From positions 1-64,000 of the forward strand of contig NZ_NNBK01000004.1 of NCBI RefSeq assembly GCF_002803075.1: a stretch of 64,000 bases of DNA, written 5' to 3'. The notes under the pieces were generated by a model that was not told the origin of the DNA, did no database searches, and worked only from the letters and a program-made list of their open reading frames with translations. Numbering within the stretch: the stretch's first letter is position 1; every line of letters starts with the position of its first letter. Shown here one piece after another: positions 16,009-28,109 of the stretch. Source of the DNA: Streptomyces sp. CB01373. Lineage in GTDB: Bacteria > Actinomycetota > Actinomycetes > Streptomycetales > Streptomycetaceae. The translations under genes and the position numbers were made by a program.

Positions 16009-17811
16009 TCAGCCGCCGTAGGCGCCGCTCGCCGTCAGGCGCAGGGCCGTGTCGATCAGCGGCACATGGCTGAAGGCCTGGGGGAAGTTGCCCACCTGGC
16101 GCTTGCGGCGTGGGTCCCACTCCTCGGCGAGGAGGCCCAGGTCGTTGCGGAGCGACAGGAGCTTGTCGAAGAGCTTGCGGGCCTCGTCCACGCGGCCGAT
16201 CATCGCCAGGTCGTCGGCCATCCAGAAGGAGCAGGCGAGGAAGGCGCCCTCGTCGCCGGGCAGGCCGTCGACGCCCGCGTGGTCGCCGTCGGTGGGGTAG
16301 CGCAGGATGAACCCGTCCGTGGTGGACAGCTCGCGCTGGATCGCCTCGATGGTGCCGATGACCCGCTTGTCGTCCGGCGGCAGGAAGCCCATCTGCGGGA
16401 TGAGCAGCAGGGACGCGTCCAGCTCCCGCGAGCCGTAGGACTGCGTGAAGGTGTTGCGCTCCTTGTCGTAGCCCTTCTCGCACACCTCGCGGTGGATGTC
16501 GTCGCGCAGCACCTTCCAGCGCTCCAGGGGGCCGTCGGCCTCCCCGGACTCGATGAGCTTGATGGTGCGGTCGACGGCGACCCACGCCATGACCTTGGAG
16601 TGCACGAAGTGGCGGCGCGGCCCGCGCACCTCCCAGATGCCCTCGTCCGGCTCCTGCCAGTGCTTCTCCAGGTACTGGATCAGCTTGAGCTGGAGCAGGG
16701 AGGCGTAGTCGTTGCGGGCCAGGCCCGTCATGTGGGCCAGGTGCAGCGCCTCGGTGACCTCGCCGTAGACGTCCAGCTGGAGCTGGTGCGCGGCGCCGTT
16801 GCCCACCCGGACCGGAGCGGAGTTCTCGTAGCCGGGCAGCCAGTCCAGCTCCGCCTCGCCGAGTTCGCGCTCGCCGGCGATGCCGTACATGATCTGGAGG
16901 TTGTCGGGGTCGCCGGCGACGGCCCGCAGCAGCCATTCGCGCCAGGCGCGGGCCTCCTCGCGGTAGCCGGTGCGCAGCAGCGAGGACAGGGTGATCGCCG
17001 CGTCCCGCAGCCAGGTGTAGCGGTAGTCCCAGTTGCGTACGCCGCCGATGTCCTCGGGCAGGGAGGTGGTGGGCGCCGCGACGATGCCGCCGGTCGGGGC
17101 GTAGGTCAGCGCCTTGAGCGTGATCAGGCTGCGGATCACGGCCTCGCGGTAGGGGCCGTGGTACGTACAGTGCCCGACCCACTCGCGCCAGAACTCATCG
17201 GTCGCCTCCAGCGACTGCTCCGGCTCCGGCAGCGGCGGCGGCTCCTTGTGCGAGGCCTGCCAGGAGATCGTGAACGCGATCCGGTCACCGGGAGCGACCG
17301 TGAAGTCCGCGTACGTGGTCAGCGACTCGCCGTAGGTCTTCGCCGATGTGTCGAACCACACGGAGTCCGGCCCCGCCACCGCCACCGTGCGGCCCTCGTG
17401 CCGGTGCACCCACGGCACGATCCGGCCGTAGGAGAAGCGCATGCGCAGCGTCGAGCGCATCGGCACCCGGCCGCTGACGCCCTCCACGATGCGGATCACC
17501 TGCGGGGCCCCGTCGCGCGGGGGCATGAAATCGGTCACGCGGACGGTGCCGCGCGGGGTGTCCCACTCGGATTCGAGGATCAGCGAGTCGCCGCGGTAGC
17601 TGCGCCGGGCCGCGGTGGGCGGCTGGGTGCCGTCCGCGAACGCCGGGCCGATCCGCCAGAAACCGTGTTCCTCGGTACCCAGCAGGCCGGCGAAGATGGC
17701 ATGGGAATCGAAGCGGGGCAGGCACAGCCAGTCGACTGTCCCGTCCCGGCAGACCAGGGCAGCGGTCTGCATGTCTCCGATGAGTGCGTAGTCTTCGATG
17801 CGCCCGGCCAC
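16009..17811 (-). CDS. Glycoside hydrolase family 15 protein (glucoamylase/trehalase-like)
   Basis: A 600-aa cytoplasmic protein. An N-terminal beta-sandwich (IEDYALIGDMQTAALVCRDG, WLCLPRFDSHAIFAGLLG) is followed by the (alpha/alpha)6 catalytic barrel with NWDYRYTWLRDAA and GNFPQAFSHVPLID. Actinobacterial members of this type include GH15 trehalases; glucoamylase activity is the alternative. The GTG at 17811 is selected because TGGAG lies 6 bases before it and the start matches the family's VAGRIEDYALIGD. The longer frame to 17952 adds non-homologous sequence. No signal peptide is present. Confidence 0.9.
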   Translation of the reverse strand: MAGRIEDYALIGDMQTAALVCRDGTVDWLCLPRFDSHAIFAGLLGTEEHGFWRIGPAFADGTQPPTAARRSYRGDSLILESEWDTPRGTVRVTDFMPPRDGAPQVIRIVEGVSGRVPMRSTLRMRFSYGRIVPWVHRHEGRTVAVAGPDSVWFDTSAKTYGESLTTYADFTVAPGDRIAFTISWQASHKEPPPLPEPEQSLEATDEFWREWVGHCTYHGPYREAVIRSLITLKALTYAPTGGIVAAPTTSLPEDIGGVRNWDYRYTWLRDAAITLSSLLRTGYREEARAWREWLLRAVAGDPDNLQIMYGIAGERELGEAELDWLPGYENSAPVRVGNGAAHQLQLDVYGEVTEALHLAHMTGLARNDYASLLQLKLIQYLEKHWQEPDEGIWEVRGPRRHFVHSKVMAWVAVDRTIKLIESGEADGPLERWKVLRDDIHREVCEKGYDKERNTFTQSYGSRELDASLLLIPQMGFLPPDDKRVIGTIEAIQRELSTTDGFILRYPTDGDHAGVDGLPGDEGAFLACSFWMADDLAMIGRVDEARKLFDKLLSLRNDLGLLAEEWDPRRKRQVGNFPQAFSHVPLIDTALRLTASGAYGG

Positions 17812-18322
17812 GTGCAACTCCAGTCGAACGGCCACGTCACACCCCACGAAGGGGCTGTCGCTTAGTGCGGTCAAGGGGTGGTTGTAAAGCGTCGTCGAGC
17901 GGTGGGGGAACCGCCGGTCCGCCGCGGGGGCAGAACGACAACCCTTGCTCAACGAACTGACGAGCTCTAGTTGTTCCGGGTCATACGGACGGGGGTGGTG
18001 CCGTGTTGCCGGCCGGGCTCCTCAGCGAGTGTCCGAGCAGGATACGACGCACGTAGATGATCTGCGTGCCGCTCCGGGCAACCCGGGTGCGCCGAACGAG
18101 TGAGCCATGCGTGAGGGACCTGTGAGTGGTATGCGCACGTGTCCGAGCGTGCGCGGAGCGTGGCCGGGAGCCATGCCCGTCAGGCGCTGATACCCTGGTA
18201 GCCCGTGGACCGGTGGGCTCGAAACCCCCGAACCGCAGCGACGGCACCTCAGCCGGAACATCCGGGTTCCCCGGACCGGCCAGCCGTACCGCACGACCAA
18301 CCGCGACCACGGGAGCCCCCTC
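17812..18322. other. Divergent intergenic region between GH15 and pyrG
   Basis: About 510 bp with no convincing gene. It must hold the GH15 promoter on the minus strand and the pyrG promoter on the plus strand; gataccct near 18188-18195 is a possible -10 for pyrG. Short self-complementary stretches are present (gaacgacaac near 17933 against gttgttcc near 17970). Nothing else is recognisable. Confidence 0.5.
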
Positions 18323-19978
<1,656 letters not shown>

Positions 19979-20063
19979 CACGCCCGGTTGTACGGTTGCG
20001 GGGGTGCGTGCCGTCGAAGGCGCGCACCCCCGTTCTGTTTGCGCACGTCGGAAAGGGCAGGGC

Positions 20064-20690
20064 ATGACGATCAAGGACATCCCGGAGGAGTGGGAGATCC
20101 GGGCCACCGGCACCCCGTTCGTCGGCGGCAAGACCTCCGTCCGCACCGACGACGTGGTCATGCCGGACGGTTCCGTGGTCACCCGCGACTACCAGGTGCA
20201 CCCGGGCTCCGTGGCCGTCCTCGCCCTCGACGAGGAGGACCGGGTGCTGCTGATCCGCCAGTACCGCCACCCGGTGCGGCAGCGGCTGTGGGAGATCCCG
20301 GCGGGCCTGCTCGACGTGCCCGGCGAGAACCCGCTGCACGCCGCCCAGCGCGAGCTGTACGAGGAGGCCCACGTCAAGGCCGAGGACTGGCGGGTGCTGA
20401 CCGACGTCTACACCTCGCCCGGCGGCTCCGACGAGTCCGTGCGGATCTTCCTCGCCCGGGGCCTGTCCGAGGCGGTCGGCGAGCGCTTCGCGGCGGAGCA
20501 CGAGGAGACCGACATGGAGCACGCGCGGATGCCGGTGGACGAACTGGTGCGGGGCGTGCTCGCGGGCGAACTGCACAACACCTGCCTGGCGGTGGGGGTC
20601 CTGTCGCTGGTCGCCGCACGCCAGGGGGACGGGCTGGACGCGCTGCGCCCGGCCGAGGCGCCCTGGCCGGCGCGCCCCTTCGCGTCCTGA
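20064..20690 (+). CDS. Nudix hydrolase, ADP-ribose pyrophosphatase type
   Basis: A 208-aa enzyme likely hydrolysing ADP-ribose or related nucleoside diphosphates to protect cells from reactive sugars. The preceding strand LLIRQYRHPVRQRLWEIPAG is typical of ADPRases, and the Nudix box is LLDVPGENPLHAAQRELYEE followed by AHV. The box is slightly off consensus: one extra residue before the first Glu, and His where Gly is usual after EE. The ATG at 20064 lies 85 bp after pyrG, so co-transcription is likely. Confidence 0.9.
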   Translation: MTIKDIPEEWEIRATGTPFVGGKTSVRTDDVVMPDGSVVTRDYQVHPGSVAVLALDEEDRVLLIRQYRHPVRQRLWEIPAGLLDVPGENPLHAAQRELYEEAHVKAEDWRVLTDVYTSPGGSDESVRIFLARGLSEAVGERFAAEHEETDMEHARMPVDELVRGVLAGELHNTCLAVGVLSLVAARQGDGLDALRPAEAPWPARPFAS

Positions 20691-20851
20691 GCGCGCCGTC
20701 GAACCTCGCGGTGTGACCATCGCCTGATCCGATCGGGCGACGTGTCCGTCGTGCTCCGCACGGTACGTCGCAGAGCGTGAACTAGGCTCTGGAAGCGCCC
20801 GGACCGGAGTCCCGGCGGGCTTGCACGTGCGGTGGGACGGGAGTGTGGCCC

Positions 20852-22948
20852 GTGACGGATCAGGCGGTGGACGCAGGCGGCGTGGGCCTGTCCGGCGGGG
20901 ATTCGTTCCCCGCGGCCGCGAAGAGTCTTTTCCTGGGCCGTAAGCGGGAGTTGAAGGAGCTGCGCGCCGACATCGAGCGGACCGGCCTCGACACCCTGAC
21001 CGGCCGCAAGGCGCCCCGCGCACGCGTCCTGCTGATCGCGGGCAGGCCCGGATCCGGCCGTACGGCACTCGCCGAGGAACTGGTGGAGCAGGTCGCGCAG
21101 CGTTACCCCGGTGGTGTGCTGCGCGCCAGGCTCACCGAGCCCGACGGCACCCCCGTGGCAGTCGAGGTCCTCGCCCGCGACCTGCTCACCGCCCTCGATC
21201 TGCCGACCCCGCCCGGCGCCGCCGAGGACGACCTGACCGAGGCCCTGCGCACCGCGCTCGCCGAGCGCCGGGCACTGCTCCTGCTGGACGACGCGGCCGG
21301 CGCGGACCAGGTCGACGCGCTGCTGCCGGAGAACGCCGACTGCCTCCTCGTCGCCGTCTCCCGGGGCCCGCTCACCGGGATCGCCGACGTTCGCCCGTGC
21401 ACCCTGGGCGGCCTGGACACCAAGTCCGGTGTGGAACTGCTGGCACAGCGCATCGACCCGGTGCGCATCACCGTCGACCCGCGGGCCGCCGAGAGCCTGG
21501 TCGAGGTCTGCCAGGGCCAGCCCGCCGCGCTGACGCTGGCCGGCGGCTGGCTCGCCGCCCATCCCCAGGCGGCCGTCGCCGATCTCACCAAGCAGCTGCG
21601 CGCCGACCCCGACGACGGCTCCGTCCTCGGCCGGGTGCTGCGGTTCGTGCACGGCACCCTGTCCGGCACGGCCGCCCGGCTGCTGCGGCTGCTCTCCCTC
21701 GCCCCGGCCGGTGACGTCGACCCGCAGACCGCCTCGGCGCTCGCCGGCTGCTCGGTCGAGGCCGCCCGCGGTCTCCTCGACGACTTCGCCGACCTCGGGT
21801 TGCTGCGCGCCGTCCCCTCTTCGATGCCGTGCTACGAGGTCCCCGGCTGCCTGCACCCGCTGCTGGCTGAGCTCGCCGAGCGCCAGGACCGCCCCGCCGA
21901 GCTGCGGCTCGCCCGCGCCAGGATGCTGGAACGGACCGTGCGGCTGCTCCAGTCCTGCCGGGCGATCACCGAGACCGACAGCCCCGAGACCAGGGAGAAG
22001 CTCAAGAGCCTGCCTTCCGGGCTGCGCTTCGCCACGCCGCGGGCCGCCGAGAGGTGGCTGCGCGCCCGCAGGCCCGCCCTGCTCGCCGCGGCCCGGCTCG
22101 CCGTCGCCGACGGCGAGCTGGACACCCTGGCCCGCCGTCTGATGTCCCAGCTCGTGCGGGCCATGGTGGCGCACATCGGCACCCAGGCCGCGGCCGCCGA
22201 CCTCTACGGCGTCCACCGGCTCGTCATGGACGTGGCCGAGCGGCGCGGGCTGCCCCGGGAGAAGGCCGCCGCCCTGCTGAACCTCGCCGACCTGGACGCC
22301 CGCACCGGGCGTACGGCGGGGGCACTGGCCCGCTACCGGGCCGCGCTGGATGCCGGACGGGAGGCCGAGGACCCGTACGCGATCAGCCGCGCCATGGAAT
22401 CCGTAGGCAGCTCCCACCAGGAGCTCGGGGACTACGACCGGGCCGCCGACTGGTTCGGCCGGGCCCTGGCGCAGCGGCTGGCACGTGCGGAGCGCGAGGA
22501 CGCCGCCCGCCTCTACGGCCGCATCGCCACCGCGCACACCTACACGGGCCGCTACGGCGAGGCGCTTCGCAACTGGCGGGCGGCCGCCGCCGTGCACCGG
22601 AAGTCCGGCGATGTCGCCGCCCACGCGCGGGCGTTGAGCGAGCTGGCGCGTGTCCAGGAGTACGCCGGGCGGCCCGAGGACTGCCTGCGCACCTGCCAGG
22701 AGGCGGTCGAGTGGGCCCGCCGCGCCGAGGACGTACGGCTCCAGGCGGCGCTCCAGCTGCGGCTCGCCGACACCCTGGAGCGGCTGGGCGACGCGACCAC
22801 GGCGGCCCTGCACCGCCGGGCGGCCCGGCGCCTGCTCGACGCCGAAGTCGAAGAGGTCCCTGCGGCCGAGGACGGGGGTCCGGAGGGCCCATTGACGGAA
22901 GAAGGCGCCAATGCCTGCGAAATCCGCAGTGCATCCACTGAAGATTGA
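20852..22948 (+). CDS. STAND-type P-loop ATPase with C-terminal TPR repeats
   Basis: A 698-aa signalling-type ATPase related to the NB-ARC/TPR half of AfsR-like proteins but without a DNA-binding domain. Residues about 30-70 hold LGRKRELKELRADI and the P-loop GRPGSGRT. Walker B-like RALLLLDDAAGADQ follows, then winged-helix-like helices. From about 430 to 650 there are TPR pairs (RTGRTAGALARYRAAL, QELGDYDRAADWFGRALA, YTGRYGEALRNWRAAAA). The GTG at 20852 has GGGAG 8 bases upstream. From memory, the S. coelicolor homologue forms a sporulation-specific operon with alanine dehydrogenase; the order here agrees. Confidence 0.85.
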   Translation: MTDQAVDAGGVGLSGGDSFPAAAKSLFLGRKRELKELRADIERTGLDTLTGRKAPRARVLLIAGRPGSGRTALAEELVEQVAQRYPGGVLRARLTEPDGTPVAVEVLARDLLTALDLPTPPGAAEDDLTEALRTALAERRALLLLDDAAGADQVDALLPENADCLLVAVSRGPLTGIADVRPCTLGGLDTKSGVELLAQRIDPVRITVDPRAAESLVEVCQGQPAALTLAGGWLAAHPQAAVADLTKQLRADPDDGSVLGRVLRFVHGTLSGTAARLLRLLSLAPAGDVDPQTASALAGCSVEAARGLLDDFADLGLLRAVPSSMPCYEVPGCLHPLLAELAERQDRPAELRLARARMLERTVRLLQSCRAITETDSPETREKLKSLPSGLRFATPRAAERWLRARRPALLAAARLAVADGELDTLARRLMSQLVRAMVAHIGTQAAAADLYGVHRLVMDVAERRGLPREKAAALLNLADLDARTGRTAGALARYRAALDAGREAEDPYAISRAMESVGSSHQELGDYDRAADWFGRALAQRLARAEREDAARLYGRIATAHTYTGRYGEALRNWRAAAAVHRKSGDVAAHARALSELARVQEYAGRPEDCLRTCQEAVEWARRAEDVRLQAALQLRLADTLERLGDATTAALHRRAARRLLDAEVEEVPAAEDGGPEGPLTEEGANACEIRSASTED

Positions 22949-22952
22949 TGCA

Positions 22953-23040
22953 ATGAAAGGCTAGACAGAGGGAAAGCCTTCATTAGACTGGTGCTGCCGC
23001 TCGTTCTCCTGCGGTGTCGCCTGGTATGCCTTCGCATGCC
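22953..23040 (+). promoter_or_regulatory. Leader and possible promoter of ald with two hairpins
   Basis: Between the STAND gene and ald, atgaaaggct / agccttcat form a bulged hairpin (22953-22983), directly followed by a -10-like ttagact. A second stem, ggtatgc / gcatgcc with a cttc loop, lies at 23023-23040. These may be a separate ald promoter plus an mRNA hairpin, or processing and attenuation signals in a bicistronic message. Confidence 0.4.
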
Positions 23041-23092
23041 GGGGTACGTCTGCAATTGCCCCACATTCTCTGAGCCAAGGACCGTGATCGAC

Positions 23093-24208
<1,116 letters not shown>

Positions 24209-24566
24209 GCGGGTCGCCAAGTCGCCAAGGCATGAAAGGCGATACGTCAACTCGTGTCGTCAACCTCGCACGGCCGGCCGGACCTTGTCCCACAAGGTCC
24301 GGCCGGATGTGTGTATGGTCACTTCGCCGCACTCGGTCAACTCGCCTCGAACGCAACCATTCGACCGATTCACGCACCGGTGAAACCTGCCGTGCGACGC
24401 TCGTACGCCCTTGACAGAGGGATGTTCCATTACCGACACATCGGGCCGGGTCCGGCGGATTGTGTTGCTGCGGACCGCCGACACGCCATAGAGTCGCCAA
24501 ACGTCGGCATGGTGCCACGCTGACCTGTCTAGAAGTCCCCTGGTCACCAAGGAGGTAAGACGACTT
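24209..24566 (+). other. Intergenic region: ald terminator and parA-like promoter
   Basis: 358 bp without a gene. It holds the terminator at 24274-24306, then a lower-GC stretch that must carry the promoter of the ParA-like gene. A TTGACA at 24411-24416 is a possible -35, but no good -10 follows at normal spacing. A complete Shine-Dalgarno, aaggaggt, is at 24549-24556. Confidence 0.55.
24274..24306 (+). terminator. Terminator after ald
   Basis: A perfect 15-bp inverted repeat (ccggccggaccttgt / acaaggtccggccgg) with a 3-nt loop lies 66 bp downstream of the ald stop and upstream of the parA-like promoter region. Confidence 0.85.
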
Positions 24567-25745
24567 GTGAATGAGTCGACATTTTCTCCCGGGGGTGGTC
24601 AACCAGGAATGCCTGCGCCGGGCCAGGGCCCCACGCGGCTCGAGGCTGTCGGCTCCGTCGCTGTGCGCACCTTCGCAGCCCACCAGAGTCACCGGACAAC
24701 AGGAGTGACTCAGCCAGCACCCCCAAGCATGGATGGCCATCACGTGAACGCCATGGCCGGCGACGGAAGTGGCGCGCCCCACAACCACTTCGCCGACTAC
24801 GACGAACTGCCCGACGGGCACTTCTACGACCCCGACGCCGAGTACGAGCCCGATCCCGAGTACGCGGCCACGCTCGCGCCCGACGCGGCCCGCCAGCGCC
24901 GTGAGCGCATCGGCCCGACCGGACGCCCGCTGCCGTACTTCCCGATCCCGGGTCCGCTGACCGACCACGGCCCCGCGAAGATCATCGCGATGTGCAACCA
25001 GAAGGGCGGCGTCGGCAAGACCACGTCGACCATCAACCTGGGTGCCGCGCTCGCGGAGTACGGCCGCCGTGTCCTGCTCGTGGACTTCGACCCGCAGGGC
25101 GCGCTGTCGGTGGGTCTCGGCGTCAACCCCATGGAGCTCGACCTCACCGTCTACAACCTGCTCATGGAGCGGGGCATGTCCGCGGACGAGGTCCTGCTGA
25201 AGACGGCGGTCCCCAACATGGACCTGCTGCCCAGCAACATCGACCTGTCGGCCGCCGAGGTCCAGCTGGTGAGCGAGGTCGCGCGCGAGTCGACGCTCCA
25301 GCGAGCCCTGAAGCCGCTGATGGACGACTACGACTACATCGTCATCGACTGCCAGCCCTCGCTCGGCCTGCTCACCGTCAACGCCCTCACGGCCGCGCAC
25401 AAGGTGATCGTGCCGCTGGAGTGCGAGTTCTTCGCGCTGCGCGGTGTGGCCCTGCTGACCGAGACCATCGAGAAGGTCCAGGAGCGCCTCAACCCGGAGC
25501 TGGAGCTCGACGGGATCCTGGCCACGATGTACGACTCGCGCACCGTGCACAGCCGCGAGGTGCTGGCACGTGTCGTCGAGGCGTTCGACGACCACGTGTA
25601 CCACACGGTCATCGGACGCACGGTCCGCTTCCCGGAGACCACGGTCGCCGGTGAGCCGATCACCACGTACGCCTCCAACTCCGTAGGTGCGGCCGCCTAC
25701 CGCCAGCTCGCCAGGGAGGTGCTCGCCCGGTGTCACGCCGAGTGA
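24567..25745 (+). CDS. ParA-like partition ATPase with long N-terminal extension
   Basis: A 392-aa ATPase of the ParA/MinD superfamily. Residues 1 to about 135 are a low-complexity extension rich in Pro, Asp and Tyr (DYDELPDGHFYDPDAEYEPD). The ATPase core has the deviant Walker A MCNQKGGVGKTTSTINLG (around residues 145-153), LLVDFDPQGALSVGLG and YIVIDCQPSLGLLT. This is not the classical chromosomal parA next to parB and gidB; from memory it corresponds to the ParA paralogue SCO1772. The GTG at 24567 has a full Shine-Dalgarno 10 bases away. It overlaps the next gene by 16 bp. Confidence 0.92.
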   Translation: MNESTFSPGGGQPGMPAPGQGPTRLEAVGSVAVRTFAAHQSHRTTGVTQPAPPSMDGHHVNAMAGDGSGAPHNHFADYDELPDGHFYDPDAEYEPDPEYAATLAPDAARQRRERIGPTGRPLPYFPIPGPLTDHGPAKIIAMCNQKGGVGKTTSTINLGAALAEYGRRVLLVDFDPQGALSVGLGVNPMELDLTVYNLLMERGMSADEVLLKTAVPNMDLLPSNIDLSAAEVQLVSEVARESTLQRALKPLMDDYDYIVIDCQPSLGLLTVNALTAAHKVIVPLECEFFALRGVALLTETIEKVQERLNPELELDGILATMYDSRTVHSREVLARVVEAFDDHVYHTVIGRTVRFPETTVAGEPITTYASNSVGAAAYRQLAREVLARCHAE

Positions 25746-26305
25746 GTCTGCCGGGGGCCGACGAACTGTTCCGTACGACAGGGGGAATGGCGCTCCAGCC
25801 GTCCACTCCCCGACGCCAGGCAGGCGGCGAGGCCCGGGTGCCCGCCCCCGCGGGGGAGAGCGATCCGACCGCCGCGGCCGAGGATGCGCCGCAGTCGGTG
25901 CCCGCGCAGGGCGGCGACGGCGAGGGCGCGGAGCACGTGGCGGTGGAGGCGGGGCCGACGGACACGGGCGAGTCCCGCAGCCGGTCCACGACCGCGGAGC
26001 GCCCCGCTCGGCGTTCGGCGGCGCCGCAGGAAGGTTCTGCCCCTGCGGCCGAGCAGTCGCGCAAGCGGGGCCGCAGCGCGGCACGCCGGCCGAGCGGCCG
26101 CGAACGGCACGACGAGAAGATCACCGTGTACGTGTCCGCCGAGGAGCTCATGGACCTCGAACACGCCCGTCTGGTGCTCCGCGGCGAGCACGGACTCGCC
26201 GTGGACCGAGGGCGCATCGTCCGCGAGGCGGTCGCCGTGGTGCTGGCCGACCTGGAGTCCCGGGGCGAGGCAAGCATCCTGGTACGGCGGCTGCGCGGAC
26301 GTTAG
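25730..26305 (+). CDS. Disordered protein with C-terminal ribbon-helix-helix-like domain, ParA partner candidate
   Basis: 191 aa. Residues 1 to about 125 are disordered and rich in Ala, Pro, Glu and Arg, ending in a basic run (QSRKRGRSAARRPSGRERH). The last about 65 residues, starting KITVYVSAEELMDLEHARL, read as one beta strand and two helices, then VDRGRIVREAVAVVLADLES. That is the pattern of MetJ/Arc ribbon-helix-helix DNA-binding proteins. RHH proteins (ParG, omega) are the centromere binders of type Ib ParA systems. The GTG at 25730 overlaps the parA-like stop; the ATG at 25787 is an alternative. Function is inferred from fold and coupling only. Confidence 0.78.
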   Translation: MSRRVSLPGADELFRTTGGMALQPSTPRRQAGGEARVPAPAGESDPTAAAEDAPQSVPAQGGDGEGAEHVAVEAGPTDTGESRSRSTTAERPARRSAAPQEGSAPAAEQSRKRGRSAARRPSGRERHDEKITVYVSAEELMDLEHARLVLRGEHGLAVDRGRIVREAVAVVLADLESRGEASILVRRLRGR

Positions 26306-26343
26306 CCGTCCGAGCGGGCCGTAGGCGGTAGCCTGCGACGGCC

Positions 26344-27438
26344 ATGACCTCGAACGACGCTCCCACCCCCACCGGCCGACGGCGCGCCCTGGGCCGCGGC
26401 CCGGGAACGGCAAGCGACTCCCCGGCCCACCCACCGCCGGCGCCCCAGGACGAGCGTCCCGAACCGCCGGCCGCGCCCGCGGAGCCCATGCCCGCACCCG
26501 GGGCTGCCGAGGAGCCTCCCGAGCCCCCGGCGGAACTCCCCGGAGGCGCCCCGGCGGGGCCGTCAACCGAGCTGCCCGCCGAGCCCACGCCGGAGGCCGG
26601 CGACGGGGTGTTCACGGTCCGGCTGGTCAACTTCGAGGGGCCGTTCGACCTGCTGCTGCAGCTGATCTCGAAGCACAAGCTCGATGTCACCGAGGTGGCC
26701 CTGTCCAAGGTCACCGACGAGTTCATGGCGCACATCCGGGCCATGGGACCCGACTGGGACCTGGACCAGACGACCGAGTTCCTGGTCGTGGCCGCCACCC
26801 TGCTCGACCTCAAGGCGGCCCGGCTGCTGCCCGCCGCCGAGGTGGAGGACGAGGCCGACCTCGCCCTGCTGGAGGCCCGGGACCTGCTGTTCGCACGGCT
26901 GCTCCAGTACCGCGCGTACAAGCAGATCGCCGACATCTTCAGCCGCCGGCTGGACGACGAGGGCCGTCGCCACCCCCGCACCGTGGGACTGGAACCCCAC
27001 CACGCCGAACTGCTGCCCGAGGTCGTCATCGGCATCGGCGCGGCCCGCTTCGCCGAACTCGCCGTCAAGGCGATGCAGCCCAAGCCCAAGCCGCAGGTGT
27101 ACGTCGACCACATCCACGCGCCGCTGGTCAGTGTGCAGGAGCAGGCCGGGATCGTGATCGCCCGGCTGCGGGAGCTCGGTGAGGCCGGCTTCCGTGAGCT
27201 GGTGGCGGACACCGACGACACACTCACCGTCGTGGCCCGCTTCCTCGCCCTGCTCGAGCTGTACCGCGAGAAGGCCGTGGCCCTGGACCAGGAGACCGCG
27301 CTCGGCGAGCTGACCGTGCGCTGGACCGGCGGTGACGGGGACGAGACGCCCACCGTGACGGACGAGTTCGACCGTCCGCCCGAGGTGCCCGAGAAGTCCG
27401 AGGAGCCCATGGAGCCCAAGGAGGAGATGAAGGCGTGA
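26344..27438 (+). CDS. scpA: Segregation and condensation protein A
   Basis: A 364-aa kleisin subunit bridging the SMC dimer with ScpB. Residues 1 to about 87 are an extra Pro/Ala/Glu-rich disordered tail. The conserved domain then starts at FTVRLVNFEGPFDLLLQLIS and continues with HKLDVTEVALSKVTDEFMAH and TEFLVVAATLLDLKAARLLP. The C-terminal winged helix (ELYREKAVALDQETALGELT) is intact. A -10-like TAGCCT at 26329-26334 lies 9 bases before the ATG, and no Shine-Dalgarno is seen, so it may have its own leaderless promoter. It overlaps scpB by 4 bp. Confidence 0.95.
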   Translation: MTSNDAPTPTGRRRALGRGPGTASDSPAHPPPAPQDERPEPPAAPAEPMPAPGAAEEPPEPPAELPGGAPAGPSTELPAEPTPEAGDGVFTVRLVNFEGPFDLLLQLISKHKLDVTEVALSKVTDEFMAHIRAMGPDWDLDQTTEFLVVAATLLDLKAARLLPAAEVEDEADLALLEARDLLFARLLQYRAYKQIADIFSRRLDDEGRRHPRTVGLEPHHAELLPEVVIGIGAARFAELAVKAMQPKPKPQVYVDHIHAPLVSVQEQAGIVIARLRELGEAGFRELVADTDDTLTVVARFLALLELYREKAVALDQETALGELTVRWTGGDGDETPTVTDEFDRPPEVPEKSEEPMEPKEEMKA

Positions 27439-28109
27439 GCGAGGAGACCACCGAACCGTCCGCGGGCCCGTCCACCGTCGCCGGCCTCGACCTGAAGGCC
27501 GCCCTGGAGGCCGTCCTCATGGTCGTGGACGAGCCCGCGACCGAGGAGCACCTGGCGAAGATCCTCCAGCGGCCCCGCCGGCAGATCGCGGACGCGTTGC
27601 GCGAACTGGCCGACGAGTACACCGTCCAGGGGCGCGGCTTCGAGCTGCGGCTGATCGCCGGCGGCTGGCGTTTCTACACCCGCCCCGAGTACGCGGCCGC
27701 CGTCGAGGGCTTCGTCCTGGACGGCCAGCAGGCCCGGCTCACCCAGGCCGCCCTGGAGACCCTCGCCGTGGTCGCCTACCGCCAGCCGGTCAGCCGCAGC
27801 CGGGTCTCGGCCGTCCGCGGAGTCAACTGCGACGGCGTCATGCGGACCCTGCTTCAGCGAGGTCTGGTCGAGGAGGCGGGCGCGGAACCCGAAACAGGTG
27901 CGATCCTGTACAGGACGACGAACTACTTCCTGGAGCGGATGGGCCTGCGCGGTCTGGACGAACTCCCGGAGCTCGCGCCCTTCCTCCCGGAGGCGGAGGC
28001 GATCGAGGCCGAGACCCAGGAGGGCGTACCGTCGTTCGACCCGGACGCTCCCGATGACGCGCCGGGCGCAGACGGCGACCACACGACGAACACGACGACG
28101 GAACTTTGA
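27435..28109 (+). CDS. scpB: Segregation and condensation protein B
   Basis: 224 aa with two winged-helix domains. It has LDLKAALEAVLMVVDEPATE, RGFELRLIAGGWRFYTRPEY, LETLAVVAYRQPVSRSRVSA, then VRGVNCDGVMRTLLQRGLVE and NYFLERMGLRGLDELPEL. It dimerises and binds ScpA in the SMC condensin complex. The GTG overlaps the scpA stop (GTGA) and the stop overlaps the rluB start, so the three are translationally coupled. The last about 40 residues are an acidic disordered tail. Confidence 0.95.
   Translation: MSEETTEPSAGPSTVAGLDLKAALEAVLMVVDEPATEEHLAKILQRPRRQIADALRELADEYTVQGRGFELRLIAGGWRFYTRPEYAAAVEGFVLDGQQARLTQAALETLAVVAYRQPVSRSRVSAVRGVNCDGVMRTLLQRGLVEEAGAEPETGAILYRTTNYFLERMGLRGLDELPELAPFLPEAEAIEAETQEGVPSFDPDAPDDAPGADGDHTTNTTTEL

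Noticed and set aside
23026..23073. Upstream open reading frame of 15 codons in the ald leader
   Set aside because: It has no ribosome site and overlaps the hairpin. Nothing supports its translation.
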